NCBI GenBank assembly: GCA_900553925.1
Contig: USFH01000005.1
Location: forward strand, 1-27,303
Reading direction: 5' to 3'
Source: an uncultured Clostridium sp.
GTDB lineage: Bacteria; Bacillota; Clostridia; Lachnospirales; Lachnospiraceae
Length of the DNA stretch: 27,303 nt
Positions 1 through 6,364 of this stretch are shown here, piece by piece (within the stretch, counting starts at the first letter, position 1; the number at the start of each line of letters is the position of its first letter). The notes under the pieces are model-generated. The model saw nothing but the letters and a program-made list of their open reading frames with translations. It did not search any database and was not told the DNA's origin. A program made the position numbers and the translations under genes.

Positions 1-13
1 GATGTTCAAACAA

Positions 14-47
14 GCCGCCACTGAGCCATGGATGGCGAATTGGCGGC
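14..47 (+). other. Two-tier hairpin at the left edge
   Basis: GCCGCCA (14-20) pairs perfectly with TGGCGGC (41-47). After a symmetrical 4+4 internal loop, GCCA (25-28) pairs with TGGC (33-36) around a 4-base loop. No T-run follows, so it is not a classical terminator. It may be the 3' end of an upstream gene, a processing site, or chance pairing in coding sequence. Confidence 0.4.
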
Positions 48-113
48 GGTTGCGTCTGATAGAAATATGTAGAGCAGAACATCTAGTACTTCTTAGTTTC
101 AATACATCTGGTA

Positions 114-143
114 TTTACAAAAATGGATGTAGACATTTATATA
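114..143 (+). promoter_or_regulatory. Candidate sigma-A promoter for hemB-hemL
   Basis: TTTACA (114-119) and TATATA (138-143) are separated by 18 bases, about 50 bases before the hemB start. Both boxes match the sigma-A consensus reasonably, but the region is AT-rich, so a chance match is possible. Confidence 0.35.
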
Positions 144-195
144 CAAATCAATGCATGTTTCGTAAATATAAAATAGAAAAGAGGCATATACACAC

Positions 196-1164
196 ATGAT
201 ACGATTAAGAAGATTGAGAGAAAATGAAGTACTGCGAAACATGGTGCGCGAGACACAAATCAGCAAATCCGATCTCGTCTACCCGGTATTCATCAAGGAA
301 GGAACCAATGAGAAGAACCCGGTCGATTCCATGCCGGGCATCTACCAGTATACATTGGATCGGTTCGATGAGGAACTAGAGCGCATACAGGCGGCTGGCA
401 TTCCGGCAATTTTGATTTTCGGTATCCCGGAGCACAAGGATGAATGCGGCAGCGGCGCTTACGATGAAAATGGTATCACACAGCGTGCGGTGCGCGAGAT
501 CAAGAAGAAAGCACCGGAACTTTTGATTATCGCAGATGTGTGCCTGTGCGAATATACCTCCCACGGACATTGCGGATTGGTGCAGGACGGAAAAATCCTG
601 AACGATGAGACACTTCCGCTTCTGGCGAAGATGGCGGTAACACTTGCCAAAGCGGGCGCAGACATGATCGCACCGTCCGACATGATGGATGGACATATCG
701 CATATCTGCGGAAGGCATTGGATGAAAATGGATGCGTGGATACATTGCTTATGGGATATAGCGCGAAGTTCGCGTCCGGATATTATTCTCCGTTCCGGGA
801 TGCGGCACATTCCGCTCCGGCATTCGGCGATCGCAGAACGTATCAGATGGACCCTGCAAATGGCAGGGAGGCATTGCGCGAATGTGAGGCAGATATCGAA
901 GAGGGGGCGGATATCATTATGGTAAAGCCGGCACTTGCTTATCTTGACATCGTGAAAGCGGTGCGTGGCGAGACGAAGCACCCACTCGCAGTCTACAATG
1001 TAAGCGGCGAGTATTCGATGGTCAAGGCAGCAGCATTAAATGGCTGGATCGATGAGAAGCGTATCGTCATGGAGAACATGATCGCCATGAAACGTGCCGG
1101 TGCGGATATCATTATTACGTATCATGCACTTGACGTGGCTAGATGGCTACAGGATGAACAATAG
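196..1164 (+). CDS. hemB: Porphobilinogen synthase (delta-aminolevulinic acid dehydratase)
   Basis: Condenses two 5-aminolevulinate molecules to porphobilinogen, an early step of heme, siroheme and cobamide synthesis in the cytoplasm. The 322-aa length is normal for the family. The two active-site lysines are visible: K191 in YSAKFASGYYSPFRDAA and K244 in MVKPALAYLDIV. A metal-binding cysteine cluster is present (C116, C118, C126 in DVCLCEYTSHGHCG), pointing to the zinc-type enzyme. The ATG is preceded by GAGG at a rather long distance (about 12 bases), but the N-terminus RLRRLREN matches the family start well. hemL follows after about 60 bases, so the two probably share a transcript. Confidence 0.97.
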   Translation: MIRLRRLRENEVLRNMVRETQISKSDLVYPVFIKEGTNEKNPVDSMPGIYQYTLDRFDEELERIQAAGIPAILIFGIPEHKDECGSGAYDENGITQRAVREIKKKAPELLIIADVCLCEYTSHGHCGLVQDGKILNDETLPLLAKMAVTLAKAGADMIAPSDMMDGHIAYLRKALDENGCVDTLLMGYSAKFASGYYSPFRDAAHSAPAFGDRRTYQMDPANGREALRECEADIEEGADIIMVKPALAYLDIVKAVRGETKHPLAVYNVSGEYSMVKAAALNGWIDEKRIVMENMIAMKRAGADIIITYHALDVARWLQDEQ

Positions 1165-1223
1165 AATGATTCGCAGGAATGTGTATCACGATAGATGTGT
1201 ATCAGATGACAGGAGGAAGCATC

Positions 1224-2495
1224 ATGCAGACAGAATCAGAACAGTTATTTGAAGAATCCAAGAAATATATTCCGGGCGGTGTGAATTCACCGGTGCGTGC
1301 ATTCGGCTCAGTCGGACGCTCCCCGATTTTTATAAAAAAAGCAAAGGGGTCCCGTATATTCGATGAGGATGGAAGGGAATATATAGATTATGTATGTTCA
1401 TGGGGACCGGGAATCCTCGGACATGCAAAGGAGACGGTGATCGAAGCGGTGAAGGCAGCCTGTGATGATGGACTGACCTTTGGTGCACCGACCAGAAAAG
1501 AGCTGGAGATCGCGGAGCTTATCACAGCGCATATGCCTTCAATGGAAATGTCTCGTATGGTAAATTCCGGTACAGAGGCGGTGATGAGTGCAATCCGCGC
1601 GGCACGTGGATTTACCGGAAGAGATTACATTGTGAAATTCAAGGGCTGCTATCATGGACATAGTGATGGACTTTTGGTAAAGGCAGGCTCTGGCGTGATC
1701 ACACAGACGGTGGCAAACAGTGCGGGTGTCCCGGAGGGCTATGCAAAATACACCCTCGTTGCAGAGTATAACGATGAGGAATCCGTAAAACAGTTATTCG
1801 ATGCGTATAAGGGACAGATCGCAGCAATCATTGTCGAGCCGGTTGCGGCCAATATGGGTGTGGTTCCGCCGAAGGCAGGATTTTTAGAGTTCCTGCGTGA
1901 CATCACGCAGACGGATGGTGCATTACTGATCTTCGATGAAGTTATCACAGGATTCCGTCTGGCACCGGGTGGCGCACAGGAATATTTCCATATCAAGCCG
2001 GATCTGACAACACTTGGCAAGATCGTTGGTGGCGGTATGCCGGTTGGAACCTACGGAGGCAGACGCGAGATCATGCAGTGCGTGGCACCGCTTGGCGAGG
2101 TATATCAGGCAGGAACCCTGTCCGGTAATCCGATTGCGATGACCGCAGGCATTGAGACATTGAAGCTGCTGGACGCACATCCGGAAGTGTATGCAAAGCT
2201 CGAAGGGAAAACCGCAGGACTTGCACAGGCAGCAAGAGAGGCATTTGGCGATCGGGTCTGTGTAAACCAGATCGGCTCATTGATGAGCATTTTCTTCACA
2301 GACAAGCAGGTAGTTGATATGGATACCGCCATGACGAGCGACACGAAGCAGTATGCAGCATTCTTCCGACATATGCTTGATCATGCAATCAACCTCGCTC
2401 CATCGCAGTTTGAGGCAATGTTTATCTCAGATGCACATACAGAGGAAGATATCCGGAAAACGATTGATGTTATGAAAGAATTTGCACACAGATAG
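1224..2495 (+). CDS. hemL: Glutamate-1-semialdehyde 2,1-aminomutase
   Basis: PLP enzyme that converts glutamate-1-semialdehyde to 5-aminolevulinate, the substrate of the HemB encoded just upstream. This implies the C5 (glutamyl-tRNA) route to tetrapyrroles. The start is the ATG at 1224, directly after AGGAGG (1211-1216); the frame is open back to 1179, but that extension has no binding site and carries an imperfect direct repeat of ATGTGTATCA. The protein is 423 aa. It shows the N-terminal PGGVNSPVRAF motif, VNSGTEAVMSAIRAARG for cofactor phosphate binding, the FDEVITGFR Asp, and the Schiff-base lysine K266 in TLGKIVGGGMPVG. Confidence 0.97.
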   Translation: MQTESEQLFEESKKYIPGGVNSPVRAFGSVGRSPIFIKKAKGSRIFDEDGREYIDYVCSWGPGILGHAKETVIEAVKAACDDGLTFGAPTRKELEIAELITAHMPSMEMSRMVNSGTEAVMSAIRAARGFTGRDYIVKFKGCYHGHSDGLLVKAGSGVITQTVANSAGVPEGYAKYTLVAEYNDEESVKQLFDAYKGQIAAIIVEPVAANMGVVPPKAGFLEFLRDITQTDGALLIFDEVITGFRLAPGGAQEYFHIKPDLTTLGKIVGGGMPVGTYGGRREIMQCVAPLGEVYQAGTLSGNPIAMTAGIETLKLLDAHPEVYAKLEGKTAGLAQAAREAFGDRVCVNQIGSLMSIFFTDKQVVDMDTAMTSDTKQYAAFFRHMLDHAINLAPSQFEAMFISDAHTEEDIRKTIDVMKEFAHR

Positions 2496-2565
2496 ATCGT
2501 GGATAAAATAAGAAATTGATTAAAAAATGAAACGAATGAAATAGAAACCAGTTTGGAGGAAAACG

Positions 2566-3486
2566 ATGAGTGATACAAGGAAAGATGTCGTGATTATCGG
2601 TAGCGGTCCCGCAGGTTTATCGGCGGCGGTCTATGCGAAACGTGCGTTGCTGGATGTGGCAGTAATCGAGAAGGAAATGTTCAGCGGCGGACAGATTGTC
2701 ACAACCGACCGTGTAGATAATCTGCTTGGCTTCTACGGAACAAATGGCTATGATCTGTCAGTAAAGTTCCGGGAACATGCAGATGCGCTGGAGGTTCCAT
2801 TTATGGAGGGTACGGTGACGGACATTGCCAATCAGGATGATTACAAGGAAGTGCATCTGGAAGATGGCAGTGTGATCGAGACAACAGCAGTAATTGTAGC
2901 GACTGGTGCGACCCATCGAAAGCTTGGCGTGGAAGGCGAGGCAAAGTTTGCCGGCGCCGGTGTTTCATACTGTGCAACCTGTGACGGTGCATTTTTCAGG
3001 AATAAAACGGTGGCCGTTGTCGGTGGCGGTGATGTGGCACTTGAAGATGCCCTGTACCTTGCAAATGTATGTGAGAAGGTCTACCTGATTCATCGTCGTG
3101 ATGAGCTGCGCGGTGCCAAGGTATTGCAGCAGCGGATCTTCGATGCAGTAAATATCGAATTCCTACCACACACCGAAGTACGAGAGATCTGTGGTGAGAA
3201 CATGGTTGACCATATCGTGATCGAGGATAACCGGACAGAAGAAAAGCGAGATCTCGCATTATCCGGCATCTTTATCGCGGTTGGCATGCAGCCACAGACT
3301 GCACTTGTAAAAGATGTTGTAGAGATGGAGAACGGCTATATCCGTGCCGGTGAGGACTGCCGCACAAATGTACCATTTCTTTATGCAATCGGTGATGTGC
3401 GCACAAAGAATGTTCGTCAGATTGCAACTGCAATCGGAGACGGTGCTGCTGTGATCGCCTCACTCGAACATGATCTGCTACAGTAA
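2566..3486 (+). CDS. trxB: Thioredoxin reductase (NADPH, FAD)
   Basis: Flavoprotein that reduces thioredoxin with NADPH. The 306-aa length is typical of low-molecular-weight TrxB. It has the FAD-binding GSGPAGLSAA near residues 12-21, the redox pair C136-A-T-C139, the second nucleotide motif GGGDVALEDALYLA at 153-166, the NADPH 2'-phosphate-binding HRRDELR (176-182), and the FAD-binding C-terminal motif AIGDVR. The start follows GGAGG in TTTGGAGGAAAACG. It lies 70 bases after hemL with no clear terminator between, so partial co-transcription is possible. It could be a TrxB-like reductase for another disulfide partner; no thioredoxin gene is in view. Confidence 0.93.
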   Translation: MSDTRKDVVIIGSGPAGLSAAVYAKRALLDVAVIEKEMFSGGQIVTTDRVDNLLGFYGTNGYDLSVKFREHADALEVPFMEGTVTDIANQDDYKEVHLEDGSVIETTAVIVATGATHRKLGVEGEAKFAGAGVSYCATCDGAFFRNKTVAVVGGGDVALEDALYLANVCEKVYLIHRRDELRGAKVLQQRIFDAVNIEFLPHTEVREICGENMVDHIVIEDNRTEEKRDLALSGIFIAVGMQPQTALVKDVVEMENGYIRAGEDCRTNVPFLYAIGDVRTKNVRQIATAIGDGAAVIASLEHDLLQ

Positions 3487-3549
3487 GAATGATTTTAGGA
3501 AAACCTGTAAAAGACAGAGGTGTATTGTTAGGCGGGCGGTATATGTGAT

Positions 3550-3965
3550 TTGGAGCAATTAGTAAGTGATAAAAAATATACTCCAACGGGAATAAAAACA
3601 GATGTGATGGAATTGGAGTGAAATTTGAAAAATAGAGAATGTACTCCAACGGGAATAAAAACAGATGTGATGGAATTGGAGTAGAATTTGAAATAAGAAG
3701 AATTTACTCCTATCCATAAATACAAGGAATGACTTCAATTGGAGTAAATAATTGATTTTCAGAAGGAAAACTCCAAAATTAAAAAATGGGAAGCAAGTCA
3801 TATAGGAGTAACAACAGCAAAAATAGGGAAGTTACTCCAATTGTTATATAAATTGAAAAAACCGGTTGGAGTAAATAGGAACAAGAACAGAAATTACTCC
3901 AAATGTGGACCTGGGCAAAAAAACCGGTTGGAGTACAGCATCCCCAGTCGGGAGATTTGCTCCAA
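3550..3965. repeat. Array of 14 alternating inverted 8-bp motifs, 63-bp period
   Basis: TTGGAGTA and its reverse complement TACTCCAA alternate strictly, seven of each. Forward copies start at 3550, 3613, 3676, 3739, 3803, 3866 and 3928 (steps 63, 63, 63, 64, 63, 62). Reverse copies start at 3579, 3642, 3705, 3769, 3833, 3895 and 3958. Eight copies are perfect, six have one mismatch, and the GGAG/CTCC core is invariant in all 14. Gaps inside a forward/reverse pair are 21-22 bases and between pairs 25-26 bases. Most gap sequences differ from one another, so spacing and motif are kept while the rest drifts. Each motif could pair with either neighbour if transcribed, or serve as a protein site on DNA. 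Confidence 0.9.
3579..3683. repeat. Near-identical 42-bp direct repeat inside the array
   Basis: Bases 3579-3620 and 3642-3683 are the same except for the last base (G or A), and similarity continues a little further (AAATTTGAAA versus GAATTTGAAA). This indicates duplication of one 63-bp unit more recent than the others. Confidence 0.85.
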
Positions 3966-4018
3966 TCAGCAGGCAGGACAGAAACAATGGAACATTCAGT
4001 AAACAGAATTTCCATACA

Positions 4019-4047
4019 TTGACAATCCTACCCACAAGATATATAAT
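4019..4047 (+). promoter_or_regulatory. Consensus sigma-A promoter for murT-gatD
   Basis: TTGACA (4019-4024), 17-base spacer, TATAAT (4042-4047): a perfect match to the sigma-A consensus. Transcription would begin near 4054, about 50 bases before the murT start. The repeat array ends 53 bases upstream of the -35 box, so it is outside this transcript. Confidence 0.8.
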
Positions 4048-4104
4048 GTCTTGGATTTTACACAGTAGATATTGTACTTTCATACAAATTCAAAGGAGAC
4101 AATC

Positions 4105-5478
4105 ATGTCGAAGTTACGTTATCATATCGCAGTCATGGCTGCAAAATTCAGCAAAGTCATCATCCGCCTTTCGGGGCGCAACGGCACGCACACCCCAGGC
4201 GTTGTTGCGAGAAAAATCTGCCCGGATTTCATGGCGCAGGCACCGAAGGCACCGCTCTGTATCTGCGTGACAGGTACGAACGGTAAGACGACCGTATCAA
4301 ACATGCTGACCGATATGCTGGAAAAAGAAGGCAAGAAGGTAGTCAGCAATCGAACCGGTTCGAATATCGTGCCGGGTTGTGTGACAAACCTGTTGAACAG
4401 CGTCAACTGGCTTGGCAGATGCCGCGTGGACGCAACTGTATTTGAGGTGGACGAGCGTGCATCCCGTCTGATCCTTCCATATGTAAAACCGGATTATCTC
4501 GTCGTGACGAACCTGTTCCGTGATTCACTGAAGCGAAACGCACATCCGGATTACATTTTCAGTGTTATTGACACGTACTGCCCGGACACAACGAAACTGA
4601 TCTTAAATGCAGACGAGCAGTGCAGCAGCAACTTAAAGCCGAACAGCGAGCATGTTTATTTCGGAATCGGAAAGCAGGATGACGATAAGACGGAGCCATA
4701 CAACCTGATCGCCGATTATACATTATGTCCAAAATGCGGTACGAAGCTGAAGTTCAACTACCTTCGTTATCATCATATTGGAAATGCGTATTGCCCGAAC
4801 TGCGATTACAAGTCTGCAGATGCAGATTATCTCGCAACGAAGGTCGACAAGGAAGGCAAGAAGTTAATTGTCCGTGAAAAGGATGGAAATGAGATCGAAT
4901 ACGCACTGATCCATGATGCGTTGTTTAATATTTATAATGAACTGACTGTAATCACGATGATGCGGGAGCTTGGATATTCTTCCGACGAAGTGAAGAAGCG
5001 GATTGCAGAGATTCATGTGCCGGAATCCCGTTACAGCGAGACGAAGGTTGGAAATGTGACAGTCGTTCAGGCGCTCAGCAAAGGACAGAGCGCAGTCAGC
5101 TCCTGCCGTACGTTCGAGTATGTGGCAGAAGAGCCTGGTAAGAAGGTCATCATGATCGCAGAGGATGATTTCAGCGACAGACAGAAGAGTATCGAGTTTA
5201 TCGGCTGGATCTACGATCTGGAATATGAGCAGTTTGCAAGAGACGATGTAATGCAGGTTGTCTGCTGTGGACCAAGATGTCTCGATCATCGCGTGCGTGC
5301 GCTGATCGCCGGAATCCCGGAGGAGAAGATTGCATGGGATCTCGATGAGGTCGCAGCGGTTGATAAAGTGAACTTAGAGGGCGTCGATAAGGTGTACATC
5401 TTATACGACTGCGATACCTATGGTATTTCCTGCAAGATGAAGCAGAAGCTTTTGAAGAGACTGGAGGATGAAAAATAA
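4105..5478 (+). CDS. murT: MurT-like lipid II isoglutaminyl synthase subunit (Mur-ligase family)
   Basis: MurT with GatD amidates the alpha-carboxyl of D-Glu in lipid II in Gram-positive bacteria. The start is the ATG at 4105 after AAAGGAG; an in-frame ATG at 4072 lacks a binding site. The protein is 457 aa. It has the Mur-ligase P-loop VTGTNGKTT (55-63), FEVDERAS (113-120), and an inserted zinc ribbon with C208/C211 and C230/C233, a MurT hallmark. The C-terminal DUF1727-type region keeps GWIYDLEYE, whose D371 aligns with the MurT aspartate that completes the GatD triad in Staphylococcus aureus. The usual Asn-rich segment before it reads AEDDFSDRQKS, so the C-terminal domain is divergent. It overlaps the next gene at its stop codon. 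Confidence 0.88.
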   Translation: MSKLRYHIAVMAAKFSKVIIRLSGRNGTHTPGVVARKICPDFMAQAPKAPLCICVTGTNGKTTVSNMLTDMLEKEGKKVVSNRTGSNIVPGCVTNLLNSVNWLGRCRVDATVFEVDERASRLILPYVKPDYLVVTNLFRDSLKRNAHPDYIFSVIDTYCPDTTKLILNADEQCSSNLKPNSEHVYFGIGKQDDDKTEPYNLIADYTLCPKCGTKLKFNYLRYHHIGNAYCPNCDYKSADADYLATKVDKEGKKLIVREKDGNEIEYALIHDALFNIYNELTVITMMRELGYSSDEVKKRIAEIHVPESRYSETKVGNVTVVQALSKGQSAVSSCRTFEYVAEEPGKKVIMIAEDDFSDRQKSIEFIGWIYDLEYEQFARDDVMQVVCCGPRCLDHRVRALIAGIPEEKIAWDLDEVAAVDKVNLEGVDKVYILYDCDTYGISCKMKQKLLKRLEDEK

Positions 5479-6191
5479 TGAAGATTGAAATCCTTTATCC
5501 GGAGCTTTGTACCTTATATGGTGACAAAGGAAATATGCAATACTTAAAGCTCTGCTTACCGGATGCAGAATTTGTAGAGACAACACTGAATGCGAAGCCG
5601 CTGTTTCTGACAGAGGATATTGATCTGGTATATATGTGCTCAATGAGCGAGAAGAGTCAGGAAGTGATCTTAAGCCGTCTGCTTCCTCTGAAGGAAGAAA
5701 TCTTCCGTGCATTTGATGCAGAGAAAACGGTATTTTTATTCGTTGGAAATGCGCTCGAACTGCTTGGCAAATACATTAAGCGGGAAGATGGCAGCAAGGT
5801 GGAGGCACTGGCGTACTTAAACAGCTATTCGGTCAGACAGACACCGAACCGTTTCAATACATTGATGAAGGCAAAATTCGATGACATCACACTGCTTGGT
5901 TATACAAGCCGTTTCTCCCATACATTTGGAATTCCGGAGCAGGAGAGCTTCTGCAAAGTAGAGATGGGAACCGGCATGAATCCGAAGTCGGTATTCGAGG
6001 GAATCCGCAAAGGAAAAATCCTTGCGACTTATATGCTTGGACCAATCCTTGTGGCAAACCCGGATTTCACACATTATCTTCTGCGTATGTTAGGCGCGGA
6101 TATGGAGAAAATACCGTATGAAGATGCGATGCGGGATGCGTATAACCAGAAGATGAAAGAGTTTGACAAGCCGGATTTGGAATTATCTTAA
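5478..6191 (+). CDS. gatD: GatD-like glutamine amidotransferase homologue lacking catalytic residues
   Basis: 237 aa, translationally coupled to murT (ATG overlaps the murT stop), and colinear with GatD along its length (TLYGDKGN near 12-19, LLGK at 95-98, TYMLGPIL at 184-191). Normal GatD hydrolyses glutamine and passes ammonia to MurT, using a nucleophilic Cys in CGGYQ and a His in TYxHGP. Here the Cys position is G90 (VGNALELLGK) and the His position is L187 (TYMLGP). The GGGSDREQ substrate region also reads CSMSEKSQ. It is full length and in frame, so it is not simply a broken gene. Glutaminase activity by the known mechanism looks impossible; a structural or regulatory role with MurT is inferred. 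Confidence 0.8.
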   Translation: MKIEILYPELCTLYGDKGNMQYLKLCLPDAEFVETTLNAKPLFLTEDIDLVYMCSMSEKSQEVILSRLLPLKEEIFRAFDAEKTVFLFVGNALELLGKYIKREDGSKVEALAYLNSYSVRQTPNRFNTLMKAKFDDITLLGYTSRFSHTFGIPEQESFCKVEMGTGMNPKSVFEGIRKGKILATYMLGPILVANPDFTHYLLRMLGADMEKIPYEDAMRDAYNQKMKEFDKPDLELS

Positions 6192-6207
6192 GTTTAAAAC
6201 ATAGAAT

Positions 6208-6241
6208 TCATTCTTTTTTCACTTGCGAAGTGAGGGAATGA
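6208..6241. promoter_or_regulatory. Palindrome overlapping the -35 region of the 6365 gene
   Basis: CACTT-GCG-AAGTG (6220-6232) is a perfect 5-bp palindrome around a 3-base centre; TCATTC (6208-6213) and GAATGA (6236-6241) form a second flanking pair. The inner palindrome covers the candidate -35 box at 6223-6228, as an operator would. It is also placed where a terminator for gatD might be, but no T-run follows it. Confidence 0.4.
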
Positions 6242-6251
6242 GGAGTATATT
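6223..6251 (+). promoter_or_regulatory. Candidate promoter for the diaminobutyrate aminotransferase gene
   Basis: TTGCGA (6223-6228), 17-base spacer, TATATT (6246-6251). It would give a leader of roughly 105 bases before the start codon. The match is moderate. Confidence 0.4.
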
Positions 6252-6286
6252 ATAGCTTGGCTATTAACAAATTCAAGCACATAAAA

Positions 6287-6316
6287 GGCATCTTTGTAAG
6301 GTGCCGTCTTCGACGG
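6287..6316 (+). promoter_or_regulatory. Two overlapping hairpins in the leader of the 6365 gene
   Basis: GGCATC (6287-6292) pairs with GGTGCC (6300-6305, one G-U) around a 7-base loop. CCGTC (6304-6308) pairs with GACGG (6312-6316) around 3 bases. The two share bases 6304-6305, so they compete partly. This does not match a riboswitch class I can recognise. A structured, possibly regulatory leader is inferred. Confidence 0.35.
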
Positions 6317-6364
6317 ATTGATCCGGGTTAGAAGGCAATACACAAGAATTAGGAGGTGCTGATT

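Larger units (their letters stand above)
1..195 (+). other. Leader upstream of hemB, possible 3' end of a preceding gene
   Basis: No coding region can be assigned here. The frames that run in from the left edge stop within the first 60 bases (TGA at 22-24 in one frame, TGA at 57-59 in another), so the tail of an upstream gene may be present but cannot be identified. The open frame that covers the whole segment has no ribosome binding site and no recognisable protein. The segment holds a hairpin (14-47), a possible promoter (114-143) and the GAGG-type binding site for hemB. Confidence 0.5.
3487..4104. other. 618-bp gene-free region between trxB and murT
   Basis: No supported coding region. 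Open frames here on the - strand are produced by the repeats and are low-complexity. The region holds the alternating inverted-repeat array (3550-3965), a consensus promoter (4019-4047) and the murT ribosome binding site. No clear rho-independent terminator follows trxB, so the array could form the trxB 3' untranslated region. Confidence 0.8.

Noticed and set aside
2..199. 65-codon open frame before hemB
   Set aside because: No binding site, no family resemblance, and it overlaps the hemB start and the hairpin; treated as non-coding leader.
376..981. 201-codon open frame on the - strand over hemB
   Set aside because: hemB is unmistakable in the other direction; the - strand frame has no recognisable protein or ribosome binding site.
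3550..3965. CRISPR array
   Set aside because: The repeated motif is only 8 bp and alternates in orientation, some gaps are identical to each other, and there are no cas genes. The spacing is CRISPR-like, but nothing else is.
3528..4083. Several overlapping open frames of 60-100 codons on the - strand across the repeat array
   Set aside because: They are created by the repeats (repeated SITSVFIPVGV-like segments), have no ribosome binding sites and overlap each other in different frames.
6287..6316. Known riboswitch upstream of the aminotransferase gene
   Set aside because: The stems are short and none of the conserved cores I know is present; recorded only as a structured leader.
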